From NCBI GenBank assembly GCA_030272155.1, contig CP126191.1, forward strand, positions 5,292,501 through 5,356,500: a stretch of DNA of 64,000 nucleotides. The letters run 5' to 3'. A model generated the notes under the pieces. That model was not told where the DNA came from. It saw only the letters and a list, made by a program, of their open reading frames with translations, and ran no database searches. The position numbers and the translations under genes were made by a program. This DNA comes from Tetradesmus obliquus. Taxonomy: Eukaryota; Chlorophyta; Chlorophyceae; Sphaeropleales; Scenedesmaceae. Positions 1-10,829 of this stretch are shown piece after piece. Every line of letters begins with the position of its first letter. The first letter of the stretch is position 1.

Positions 1-4
1 ACAT

Positions 5-9
5 TTACA
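5..9 (-). terminator. TGTAA poly(A) signal of the Kir gene
   Basis: TGTAA on the minus strand about 185 nt after the Kir stop. TGTAA is the usual poly(A) signal of chlorophycean algae; the assignment is by distance and orientation only. Confidence 0.4.
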
Positions 10-193
10 GAACACACACCCAGATGGACAAGTTTGGCCCAACACTGGTAGCAGTAACCAAATGTCAAAAATCACAAACAACCACAAACAACCACAAGAG
101 TCAACCGCAAGAGTCAACCGCATGTGCGCTCAAGGTGTTGCCCGCATCGCATGCCCTTTCACAGCATAGCATTGCATGGCCTAACGCCCCCAG

Positions 194-2588
194 TCATAGA
201 CTGTGAGAGGTTCCCAGCACGTGCATCTCTATTCCAGTGCCAGCACCAGCAGGGGTTCCGGGCTGTCTACTACTGCCTGCCAGTTTTGCTTCCTGCTGCT
301 GTGCCTGCTGCTGCGATGTGCGCCGCCGCCGGGGGGAGTCCTGCGAGGCGTGCTGCGAGGACTCTGCTGCTGCTGCTGCTGCCCCATCCGTTGACCGCCA
401 GTGCTGCCGCGAGCCTGCCGCCTGGCGCTGTGCTGCTGCTGCCTGCTCCTCCTGCAGCAACTGCTGTGCTGCTGCTGTGAGGCTGCTGAAGGTCTGCCGC
501 CGCATCATGGAGCTGGCCTCGGGCGAGCCTGCACAGGGGCAGCAGCGAGGGCCATACACGCAGCACGCAGCCAGTCAGCCAAGGCGGCAACAACACACAG
601 CGAGTGGCGACCGATGCAGCAAGGCGCGCGTGGGACCAGCACCCATCAGCCCAGATGGGACCAGCACACATCACTTGCATACTCGCTGTACCGGCTGCTC
701 AAGTGCTGCCGTGCACAAGCCAGCAACATCCTACGAAGCCCACACGCTGAGCAACAAGCTGCTGCAAACCCATATATCACCGGTGTTATGCGCAGCATCG
801 CACCCAGGGCTAGCGTGGCGTCAAACTCGCTGAAGTCCAGGCCCAGCTTCTTGCCCTTGAACATCATGTACAGCGTGGCAAAGCGCTCGTTCATGCGCAT
901 GTCATTGGGATAGTATGAGTGCCGCGCCTGGCAGCAGCAGCAGCAGCGGCAGCGTCAGCTGTCAGCCACAGCACAGCCGAGGAAGATCACCGGCAGTGCG
1001 CTGTAACACCACTACGCCGGCAACACGCATGCAGCGACTCTGCATGGTCAGTTCAACATCTGCCCGCCGCAAGCCACATGACGCCAGCTTGCTGTTGGGG
1101 GTGGCGGCTTGCAGGGCAGGCAGTAGTGCTTAAGCTACAATTGATTGTAGTGCTGCCACTCCAGTGCATGCGTCAGGCAGCCCCACCTGCACGCTGTTGC
1201 TGGTCATGGCATCGATGCCCTCAAAGAAGACCATCACCTCCATCTCCTGCAGCAGCAGGTCATCTGGCAAGTGTGCAGGGCAGCCAAAACAACAACAGCG
1301 CATCTGTTACCAAGGCGTTGTTTGACCGCCTAGAAACAGTCAGAAAATCACCCACAGTGCAGTAGCTGCTAGTTAGTGCACAGAAACACGAGCATCAGCT
1401 AACATGAGACAAAGCGTAGCACTGCTGGACGCACGCGTTTTTCAGCTGCCACTGCACTAGCCAGCCTGCGTTATTCCACATACCTATAGACATGTTCCAC
1501 AGCGGTGAGCCCGGCCTGCAGCAACACAACATGACAGCAATTGCAGCAGCAGCAGCAGCGGCAGCAGCGGCAAGCACAACATAAGCAGGGCGAATGCCCA
1601 AGCCACCTTGCATCACCTCCACAAGCAGCATGCACCCTCCGATCGCAACACACACTGCTGGTGACGCAGCGCTGCATGCCCTGCTGCTCAGCCAGCGCAG
1701 TGCATCAGCCATGATGTGGCTGCACCAATAAGCAAGGCAAGGCTGCAGGCCAGCCAGCAGCGCCCCACCACAAGCAAGGCAGTGAGGCTGCAGGCCAGCC
1801 AGCAGCATCCCACACACCGTATGACGTGCATCATGGTCACCGCCATGCCCAGCCGCAGGTTAGCCATGCTGCTCACGGCGCCCTCCAGCGCCAGCTCCTG
1901 GCACTCAAAGGCAGCCTGGCCGGGGTTGTCGGGCTTGGCCAGCAGGATCTGCACCTGCAGCAGCAGCAGCAGCAGCAGGTTGCAGCGACGTTGAGTCTGT
2001 AGGCCACATACGTGTGGTCCTTGATGCATGGTGCAACTGCAAGAAGCTTCAAGGGTAGTGCCTGGCAAAGTTCACAACTTGATGGAGGACAAGTGATGCA
2101 CAACAGCCAGCAAGTTCACGCTACAAGTTGACCTATCACGCATGCTGTGCACTCTCTGGCGACAGCCGCGTGCGCCGCACCTCAGGCCGGATCATGATGT
2201 GCTTGCGCATGTTGGCCACGCGCAGCGCCAGCGCCCAGTAGCCGCTGGGCGCGTGCGGCGCCAGCACCATGCAGCGGCTGAAGCGCAGCGAGGAGGAGCG
2301 CTTGGAGGGCGCAGAAAACCTGCGGCACGCCCAGACACATACGGTATGGTCAACTTACAACGAAGTGGTTGCAGTGGTCTGTTCTACGTCTGCTGCATCT
2401 GCTAAGCTATGTTATGCACAAAGCACATTATTGTTGCGCAAGCCCTGCCCGCGCGGCTGCACACCTGGCGAAGACCAGCCCCATGCAGCAGTAGTCTATG
2501 AGCGATGACGTGATGACCTGGAACATGACAATCACGTTGACCAGCGTGCACTCAGGGTTGGGTGCCAATGGCGCGCCATAGCCTGCAC

Positions 2589-2620
<32 letters not shown>

Positions 2621-3670
2621 CACACACAGCATTAACCGGCAGGGCTCTGCACACACTCTTGCAAGCATGTGAGAGGTCTTCGGGTGCGATACTCTCGACC
2701 CAGTGCACTTGCAGCCCTGCAGGAACAGTACTGCCACATACATATTCTGGTAGTCTGCATACTGGGACGGTTGATGCTGCCAACGTGCCAGGCTGCAGGG
2801 GCTGGCGCTGGCAGGCTGGTCTGCGCTCAGCCTGCGCACCGATGGTTGCTGCCGTCTGCACCGAGAACCAGAGCGCAATGCGCAGGTGCTTGATGTGCGG
2901 GATGCAGTGGTTGGGCTGCCACAGGTACAGCAGCGCAAAGAGGATGTACTCCATGATGTAGATGAAGAAGAAGATCAGGATGAACCTGCATACAAGTGGT
3001 AGCAGTGGCCTCAGGAGCAGGGGGATGCATGTGGCAGTGCATGCGTAAAACGTATGCCTGCTCCCATTCAGGCTGCGGCGCACGTGGGAGAAGTATTTGC
3101 TATTAGACAAGTGCAGGCGGCGCACTTTGTCACAGCTGGGCGTTTTGCGCTGTTGCTGGGTGCGTCTGTGCGATGGCGGCAGCGGCGGAGGCACATGCTG
3201 CTTGTGCTGAGTGGTGCAACCTCTGTGTCAGCGCTGCTTGCAGCCCTCACCTGGACCGCGGCATCTGCAGAGTGCCAGGAACACAGCAGACAGGGCAGCA
3301 GGCGCATGTCAGCTCAGCGAAAGCTTGTGTGCACTGCAGCAACTTCATGCACGGCAATTGCTCCTGCTGAAGGGAGGGATGCCAACAAAGATTTGCAGTA
3401 GAGGTGCAAATTGCTCTTGCCTGGCGCTTTTGTTTGATTCAACCCTCACAATCTTCTGCTGCTGAATCAGTGACGGCAGCAGCAGCAGCGCACTGCAGGA
3501 CTCACGTTGAGCAGTGTATGGAAGACATCCCCAAAGTACAGTGCTGCTTTCTCCCATTCAACGCCAAATCGGTCGATAGCCTTTCCCTGGTGCCTGAATT
3601 GATCAAGCAGCAAAGGCGCAAGGATGACTCACACCAATTTTGAGAGCCACCGCACTATGTTGATGGCCAT
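194..3670 (-). CDS. Inward-rectifier potassium channel (Kir family), 11 exons, 415 aa
   Basis: Two-TM K+ channel subunit, expected to work as a tetramer in a membrane. Exons, 5' to 3': 3670-3633, 3593-3506, 3264-3251, 2985-2840, 2582-2465, 2319-2181, 1954-1818, 1515-1484, 1263-1187, 927-804, 528-194; all phases agree and the frame stays open to the stop. Seen: TM1 about residues 48-68, pore helix ending in the filter T94-I-G-Y-G98 (split by an intron), TM2 about 110-132 with Asp125 at the Kir rectification-controller position, then the Kir cytoplasmic beta domain (RVANMRK, QARHSYYPND, LDFSEF match Kir landmarks). The last 110 residues are Gln/Ala/Ser-rich and unlike Kir. The start ATG at 3670 has no earlier in-frame support; the family's N-terminus begins close to here. 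Family assignment is firm. Rectification is inferred. Confidence 0.9.
1730..1817. repeat. Direct repeat (2 x about 43 bp) next to a Kir splice donor
   Basis: Two near-identical copies, 1730-1771 and 1772-1817, each reading aagcaaggc, then ggctgcaggccagccagcag, then ccca. The second copy ends at the intron-side edge of the donor of the 1954-1818 exon, so the first intron bases of the sense strand are part of the repeat. Confidence 0.7.
3251..3264 (-). other. 14-nt microexon of the Kir channel gene
   Basis: On the minus strand this is ctgcag, then 14 coding bases, then gtgagg. Without it the flanking exons (ending Leu-Leu-Asn and beginning Phe-Ile-Leu-Ile) are out of phase; with it they join as Asn-Met-Pro-Arg-Ser-Arg-Phe, placing a basic residue just before TM1 as in other Kir channels. 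The inference rests on phase, splice borders and family alignment; no transcript was available. Confidence 0.7.
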
Positions 3671-4435
3671 GACGCAGTCCCCAGGCTGACATAGCAATGG
3701 CTTCCAGTACTGTGCAAGCAGTGCCCATCTCGAGCACTACCATACAAGTGACATTGCTTCCCCAGTGCCATGTGCAAGACTTATATTGCCTGTTTTTGCA
3801 TCACAGCTGACAGTTGCTGACAGGTGATGTGAAGGCTTCACATTCCATATGGCACACATGCTGGCAACACATGCTGCTGGTGATGCTACTGCCAATGCTG
3901 CTGCAACCCCAGCTTCAAATCCACCTTCACTCACTGCTTGTTCAGCAGCCTTGGGCGTGTTATGCCTGTGTTTATTTGCAGTGTTGTATCCAGAGCATCT
4001 GAAGGCTGCCTGCTGCCCTCTAGTATGGTCTCATATGCTCCGGCCGTTTTCCTCCGCCACTTGGCGGATATGGCGTCCATCACTGGTTATAAGCTGTATG
4101 TAGCGTGTTGTTGGAGACAGATTCAACATCCGAATGTTGGAGTAATCGATCGTAGCATCAACAACGGGCAACTATTGCTTCACCTATCAAACGCACACCT
4201 TGCAGTCCATTTCAAACATCAAATCACACTAAAGACCGCTCCAGTGCTTCACGACTTTGACGAGCGCATTCTGGCAAACCTGTTGGTTCAGCTGGCAACC
4301 GCTTGTCATGACATGTGACAGGAGGGAGGGCAGTACGTGGCACGAGCAACCCCGTGACATCGCCCAGGAAGGCAAGCCAACACAATATGTTACACCGTAT
4401 GTACATCCAACTCAAAAACAGCAGCCGTGCAACCC
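3671..4435. other. Spacer between UMPS 3' end and Kir 5' end
   Basis: About 0.77 kb between two minus-strand genes. It should hold the Kir promoter and 5' UTR on the high-coordinate side of 3670 and the UMPS 3' UTR below 4436. Short ORFs here have no family resemblance, and I found no clear TATA box. Confidence 0.5.
4390..4394 (-). terminator. TGTAA poly(A) signal of UMPS
   Basis: TGTAA on the minus strand about 40 nt after the UMPS stop codon, in the usual place for an algal poly(A) signal. Confidence 0.45.
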
Positions 4436-7400
4436 TCATGCTGCAAGGCTGGCCTCATACGCTGCCCAGCCAGCCTCCTTGTACTCTGCTGCTGCTGCTG
4501 CGGGATCTGCTGCCTTGATCACGCCCCTGCCCACGATGATCACATCGCTGCCGCGCGCGCCAATCACGCTGGCTGGCGTGTTGTACTGCTGCCCCAGCGC
4601 ATCGCCGCCCTCTGCCAGCTGCACGCCAGGCGTCATGTGGATGAGGCCGGGGCTGCCTGGCCCGCCCTTCCACGCTGCAGGGTTCACGCTGATGAAACCC
4701 ATCACAAAGTCCTCGTGCTGCGCGGCAGCCGCTGCCACTGCCTCCGTGTAGCTGCCGGCTGCAAGTGTGCCCTTGCTGCTCATCTCCGCCAGCAGCAGGC
4801 AGCCACGGCCCTTTGGCAGGCCCACCTGCAACAGCAGCAGCAGCAGCAGCAGCATGAGCAGCAGACACGCACACTGCAGTGACTACAGCTTGTGTCGCCC
4901 AGTGCCTGCAGCATGACAGCCTTCGTCCAGCACGCCAGCAGCAGCTCATCCATGCCAGCGACATCAGCAGCCTGGACAGCTACCCCATGCAGCAGCAACC
5001 ACACCAGCACATCTAGCGAATTCGGTGCAGCGGATGCATCCATCCCCGCAACACGCATCAGTCACCAGACGCTGAAAGTCGCAGCCATGCACTCAAAACT
5101 GCCCAGCACCTCATCTCTGCCCCAGCCTGGCTGCACAGCCGCAGCACGCACCTGCTTGAGGCCGTCGATGATGCCCGGGCCTGGCACCAGGTGTGCGTTG
5201 GTGATGTGGCTCCAGTCCGCAATCTTGTAGATGCCGCCCGCGTACTGGCTGACCACGGTGTTGCCGATGTCGGCAAACTTGCGGTCCTCAAAGATGAGGA
5301 AGTCGTGGCGGGACGCAATCTCCTGCAGCTTGGCGGCAATGCTGTCGTCCCACCTGCAGGCAGCAGTTAGAGTGTGCGGCAAGGTGTGTGCAGAGTAAAT
5401 GTGGCAGCAGTTGGCGCTGAAGCTGAGCAAAGTACCACATAATGAGGCGGAAAGCAGCACATGCACCAGCAGCAAGCGGCCCCAACCCGCGCCCAGCGCA
5501 CCTGTCAAAGATGTCCACGTGTGTCTTGAACACGCAGATGTGCGGCCCCGTCTGCTCCGCCAGCGCCAGCATCTCATCAGCAGTGGCCACGTCAGCAGCC
5601 ACAGCCAGGTTGGTGCGCTTGCGCGCCATGAGCTCAAAGCACTGCTTTGCCACGCTGTTCTTGGCCAGGCCAGCGCGCTCCTCATACGACAGCCTGCAAG
5701 CACAGGCAGACACATGGCAGGCATGCAGGCGAGTTGCTCAGCCAGGCAGCCAGCCAAGGTGGAGACTGCCAGCAGAGCTGTCTGCGGGAAACCTGCTGAT
5801 GCAGCAACGCATGCACTTGCTGGCCCCTCTGTGGCGGGGTACTGCGTGTCAGGGCGTTGCCAGCGCTACGGTGTGCCTGACGAGCCAGCTCATGAGGCTG
5901 AGACGAGCAGCTGCAGCACTTGCATGCATCGAGCAGCACACATTGGTACAGAGTGCTTGGGGAGCCCAGTCCATTCGTTGCTTACCGCTTTGGCTGCGCT
6001 GGCGGCGCAGCTGCAGCTGCAGTAGCAGCCCCAGCAGCAGCAGCAGCTGGCAGCTGCGTCTGGTTCTCCGCAATGAAGGCGCGCACTTTGCCTGCCACCG
6101 CCTCATCCACGAGGTTGTGCTTCTGCAGCACGTCCAGCATGGCCGACAGCTTGAAAGCCGCATGCAGCTTCAGCCCGTTCTTCTGCAGGTGCGCCTCGCC
6201 GCCCTGCTCGCGGTCTATGAGCACCACCACGTCAGTCACCTTGAGCTGCTCCTTCTGCAGGCGGCGCAAAGCAAACGTGCGCAAGGCAAGGCGTTTCAAG
6301 GCAGAAAGTATGGCAGACAGTAGATGGGTGAGATGATATGGCAGCAGGGCATGGCAGCAGAGATCGGCACCGTTATCTGCTCAACTGCCAGCAGTCTGAG
6401 ACACACTGACGCCACTTGAGGCAACTGCTGCTGCTAGGCTGGCGCTGCTCAGTACCATCTAGTCTGTCGCGAGACCACACTGCACTTAGACCACACCGCA
6501 CCAGGATTGCAACGGGGTAGAACCTACCCGCAGCCCCACCCAGTGCAGCCTGGCCCCAGCCGCACCTGCAGCGGGTCCAGCAGCCATCTCCCAACTCTGC
6601 TCAACGTCCTCCAAACCCTACCCCAAGACCCACCCAGCGCAGCCTGGCTGTGCTGTGCTGGTCTCAAGCTGGCCCCAGCTGCACCTGCAGCGCGTCCAGC
6701 AGCCATCTCTCACTCTGCTCAACCTGCTCCCATCCCAACTCCCCGCCCAGTGCAGCCTGGCTGTGCTGTGCTGGCCCCAGCTACACCTGCAGCTGGTAAC
6801 CCCTACACCAATGCCAACCCAGTGTAGCCCCTACACCCCGCCCCACGCAGTGCAGCCTCTACACCCAACCGCACCTGCAGCGGGTCCAGCGTCTCCAGCA
6901 CGCTGGCGCCACTAGTCACAAGGTCCTCCACGATGAGGCACGACTGCCCGGGGCTGTACGCGCCCTCGATGGCCTTCTTGGTGCCGTAGTCCTTGACCTC
7001 CTTGCGCCGCATGACCATGGGCAGGCCGAAGCCCAGCGACATGCAGGTGGCGATGGGCAGCGCGGTGTAGGGCACGCCGCACATGATGTCAAACTGCAGG
7101 TCCTTCACGCGGCTGTACATCATGCGAGACACCTGTAAGGGGGAGGAAGAAACATGTGCGAGAAGGGTGAGCAGCAGAGCGGAACAGCAGAGGTTGGTGT
7201 AGTGTGGTGCATGCACTCATGCAGGATTGAGTTGCATTACAGTCGCTGCAAGCGGCTGGTGTGCAGCAGGGTGGACACAACGCACTCAGCTGCAGCGAAG
7301 ATTGGTGCTTCCTTACAAGGTCAGCAGCTGCAAGCAGGTTGTGTGGCAGCAGGAGCAAGGCCTGCTGCTGGTGAAGAATAAAACATGCTGCAGGATGAAA

Positions 7401-8340
7401 ACACCTCGGGTGCAGTAACACCTTGTGCACCTGGCTGCACTCACTGCTGCTACCGCTCAGCAAAGCTGCCACGTGATCCAGCACCAGCAAGCAGGACACT
7501 ACCTGCTGCTGGTGATTGATCATACACAATGCCGAAGGCTCGGCTCCTCTGCAGCAAAACTGGATGCAACTTGCTGCACAAGCTGCTGCTGGCGCGCCCA
7601 AGCTCGCACCTGCTCCAGCACCAGCGGGTAGGACACGATCACGCGCAGGTCCACGTACACGGGTGACATCAGCCCGCTCTTCAGCTTGAACTCGCCAAAC
7701 TTGACCGCCTGCAGCAGAGCCAGTTGTGAGATACGCAGCCCAAGCCGGTTAGCAGTTGGCCGGATACAGGCACTTGCTAGGCGCAGAGAAGCAGCCACCG
7801 CCAGCCACAGCAAGCCAATGGCGTATGCTGCTGCTGCCGTGCTGCATGCCCAGGCGCTCTATGCCAGGCAGGGATGAGCAGCGGGCCTTGCCTGCTCACC
7901 CCGATTTTGTTCAGCTCCAGGCAGAGCTCCTCAATCTCCTCCTGTGTCATGGGCTCCTTCTGCAGATTCGTAAACAGCAGCCGAGCGATGAAAACAGACA
8001 GCAAGCAACCAAGCTGCGTATCAACCAGGCCGCCACATGCGTGCTGCAGTGTGCAGCAGTACTGCAGGTACTGCTGCGGTTTGAACCGCAGCAGTGCAAT
8101 GATACGTGGCTGATAGCCAGCTGAGGGCCACAGCAGGTGTACCAACCCTCATTATTCCTTCAAACAACTACTCAAGGCCTGTGATCAGGCAGATGCGGCA
8201 GCCTGCTGAAGCACGCACTGCCTTGCGGCACAAGCCTTGGTGCTGCAAGTGATACTCACAGTCGTGGCCCTGGCAGCCACGGAGCTGGTGGAGGGCTGGG
8301 CATCGCCCTTGTTCTTCTGCAAGCCGGAGAACAGACCCAT
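4436..8340 (-). CDS. UMPS: Bifunctional UMP synthase (OPRTase + OMP decarboxylase), 8 exons, 516 aa
   Basis: Catalyses the last two steps of de novo pyrimidine synthesis: orotate + PRPP to OMP, then OMP to UMP. Exons, 5' to 3': 8340-8260, 7959-7900, 7708-7610, 7132-6875, 6254-5986, 5693-5502, 5353-5152, 4825-4436; phases agree throughout. OPRTase covers about residues 30-230, with the PRPP loop [10 protein letters not shown] near 148-157 and a [11 protein letters not shown] strand. An Ala/Pro-rich linker (about 240-255) leads to OMP decarboxylase, with the catalytic D343-x-K345-x-x-D348 in [11 protein letters not shown] and a C-terminal [10 protein letters not shown] phosphate loop. Order and length match plant and animal UMPS. 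The start at 8340 has G at -3 and +4. A second in-frame ATG at 8508 would add 56 Ser/Arg/Ala-rich residues that look like an organelle presequence. Confidence 0.95.
6530..6880. repeat. Degenerate minisatellite spanning a UMPS exon/intron border
   Basis: Roughly 90-119-bp units. The core acctgcag begins at 6564, 6683, 6785 and 6873, usually preceded by cccagtgcagcctgg. The last copy is the real end of the 7132-6875 exon and its donor; the other three lie inside the following intron and recreate the boundary: two read ctgcag then gtgcgg or gtgcag on the sense strand, the third gtgtag. Confidence 0.75.
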
Positions 8341-8821
8341 GCCTGCTGCTGCCTGCTGAGTTTGCCGCCTGCCGCAGCTGTCAAATGTCGCGCTGGACAC
8401 CCTTGCTTGCTGGCCGCCGCCAGCGACTGCAAACGACTTGCTTCCGCTGGATCGCGAGGCTGATGGGCCTGTGCCTGCTCCTACAGCCTTCCTTGACCAC
8501 AAGTGCATCAAAGCCGGTGCCAAGAGCAAGTGTTTGCTGGAAAGCCTGCACGTAAAGCAAAACTTGTGTTGATCCTACAAAGCTTGGGGACGCAGCAGCA
8601 CTTGACATGTACTGAACCGGCGCGGTGTGCGAAGTGACATTGCGAGAAGGGAAGAACCGGTGTAGCTGTCTTCTAGTCAGCATTTCTGGTGTATCAATTT
8701 ATTCAAGGCAGTTTATACAACAGTTGACATCCTTTGCTTCCCACTGGACACAGCCTCCGCGCGCCCTTGCCAAGACTTTCACAACTTTTGGTGCCTATAG
8801 AAGTAGCCTCATTTATCCAAA
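8341..8821. other. Divergent UMPS / PPR upstream region
   Basis: 481 bp between two head-to-head starts, so probably a shared regulatory region. The part nearest UMPS (8341-8508) is open in the UMPS frame and may code for a presequence if the upstream ATG at 8508 is used. No core promoter motif is convincing. Confidence 0.5.
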
Positions 8822-10280
8822 ATGAACAGTATGTTGAGCAGTAGGTGCTCTGCCTCAATGGCAGGGTGTTGGCAGTGCCGCAGTGTCAACAGCAGCATGA
8901 TACCAGCAGCAGCAGCAGGAGCAATAGCAGCCAGACGCAGCATGCAGCAGCGGCGCGTTGCCAGCATAGCAGCGCAGGCTGACCAACAAGTGAGAAATGG
9001 TTGCTCTTTCTTTGATGCTGCAGTTGGCGCTGATATCCCTGCTCTCTTGCACTTGCACCACACAAATGTTGCCAGGACCCCAGCAGGCTGGCTGGCAGGC
9101 TGACAATTCACTCGTGCATGGAACCCATCTCCGTTGAACTTAGCAGCAAGCAAGTTTCAGGGAAAAGGGTAGACTATTTCCTTCTATCAACGCTGAACGT
9201 GTGACGCCTGCATCTGTATGACAAATAGGCCTAGCAGTTGTGCTGCATGGACTGATGTCAGGATCCTGAGGAGGCGTGTCCGACAGCATTTCCACCGCAA
9301 CCACCAGACCAACCCTACCTGTGCCTCCCTGTGCTGCACTCACCCCTCCACATGTTACTGCCGCTGCCACCGCCGCCGCACCTGCAGGAACAGTCGCCGG
9401 CTGAGCGGGAGCGCGAGATCCGCCAGGAGGTCACGCGCCGCATCAAGCAGCTGGGCGAGCAGAAGAAGTTCAAGGAGGCGGTGCAGCAGCTGGCAGGCCT
9501 GGCGGCGCTGGGCGTGCAGCCAGACACGCAGGCGGCCACGGCGCTGCTGGCAGCGTGCACGCGCAGCAGGGACATGAAGGTGGCGCAGACCATCTTTGAC
9601 CAGCTGTTCGGCGACTTCCTGCAGCCCGATGAGGTCACGTTTGCGGTGATGCTGCGCGGCTACGGCAGCCAGAGCCCGCCGGACTGGCAGAAGATCGACG
9701 CGGTGCTCACGCAGATGAAGATGAGCTACGGCCTGGAGCCCAGCGCAAGTGAGGCGCAGCAGCAGCAGCAGCAGCAGCAGCACCAGCACCAGCAGCACCA
9801 GCAGCAGCCGCAGCAGCAGCAGCCGCAGCAGCAGCCATTTGCTACCTGTGGCCACATGCCAAGTGTTTGTCAGCGGTTCGAATCATATGAGAAAGACAGG
9901 TTTGCATAAGCATTCTCAAACAGAGCAGCCGCAGCTGCAGCACGTGGTGTCTGGCGTACTTGGCAGCTAGTGGTTTCTGACGGTTTTTGCTCTCAGTTGC
10001 TGGTGTGCATCACAGCGACCAAGCCAGCTGCAGCGTCCGAGGTTTGTACACTTCTGCCACATCACCTCACGTGTGCCAGCGATTTTCTGTCTGTGTTGCT
10101 GCTGCTGCAGAGAGCTACAACGCGCTGCTGGAAATTTGTTACAAGTCAAACGACTCTGACCGCGCGCTGGATGTCATTGACCGCATGGCCAACGATGAAG
10201 TAGATCCCGATGAGTTCACATACGAGATAGTGTCGCGCAAGCGGACGTGGAGGTCTTACCTGCGCAAGCAGTTTGGGTGA
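8822..10280 (+). CDS. Small pentatricopeptide repeat (PPR) protein, plastid-type N-terminus, 232 aa
   Basis: Probably an organelle RNA-binding protein. Exons 8822-8989, 9388-9748, 10111-10280; phases agree and the stop is at 10278. The first 56 residues are Ser/Ala/Arg-rich with almost no acidic residues, like a transit peptide. Next come a charged helix (AEREREIRQEVTRR) and about four helix-turn-helix units with PPR signatures (FKEAVQQLAGLAALGVQPD, AQTIFDQLFGDFLQPDEVTF, YNALLEICYK, ALDVIDRMANDEVDPDEFTY). It is much shorter than typical PPR factors and has no C-terminal E/DYW or SMR domain. The second intron carries a (CAG)n run at about 9758-9840. The target RNA cannot be told from sequence. 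Confidence 0.75.
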
Positions 10281-10829
10281 AGCGGCAGTGCTAGTGCAGC
10301 AGAGTGGCAGCAGGCCAGCAGGTGCAGCTGCTCCTGTTTGGCAAGTGCAAATGCTTGCAGGGGAAACCAATGTGCACGCCTGGCGCATTGGACCTTTGGG
10401 CGTCCATTTAGAAACATTGGTGTAGCTGTTGTTTGTCGCCCTGTGTGACAAATTGTTTGTTTACTGGCGTGCGTTCTGAACTTATCTTTGTTGGTCGCGA
10501 TGGACGGCTGATCCTGGAACAGCAGCAGGTTGCAAGTTGGACTGGAATGCAGTCAGGGGTATAGCAGTAACCTGAGTGACAACTTGTAACGTCACCTCTG
10601 TTATTACAGGCCCACTACAGGGCATGCTGGCAAGATACAGGGGCACTCCAGCTGTGATAATGCCCAGCGTTGCTCTTTGGATGCATTGGACAAGCTTCTA
10701 GTTGCAAGCAGCAGTCGGCCCCAGGACCATCACCGTCTGTATCTGACACTTCGTCCTGCTGAATCACATAGCCAGCACACAGCACACGGTTGGACCTCTT
10801 GTCGATAAAATCTGTATGCCTTGGCTACC
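10281..10829. other. Spacer between the PPR and nucleoporin genes
   Basis: 549 bp between two plus-strand genes. It holds a TGTAA box at 10585-10589, about 305 nt after the PPR stop, and the upstream region of the nucleoporin gene. I see no other coding or repeat signal. Confidence 0.5.

Noticed and set aside
9860-9880. Possible tRNA B-box (ggttcgaatca)
   Set aside because: It lies in a PPR intron with no matching A-box or acceptor stem.
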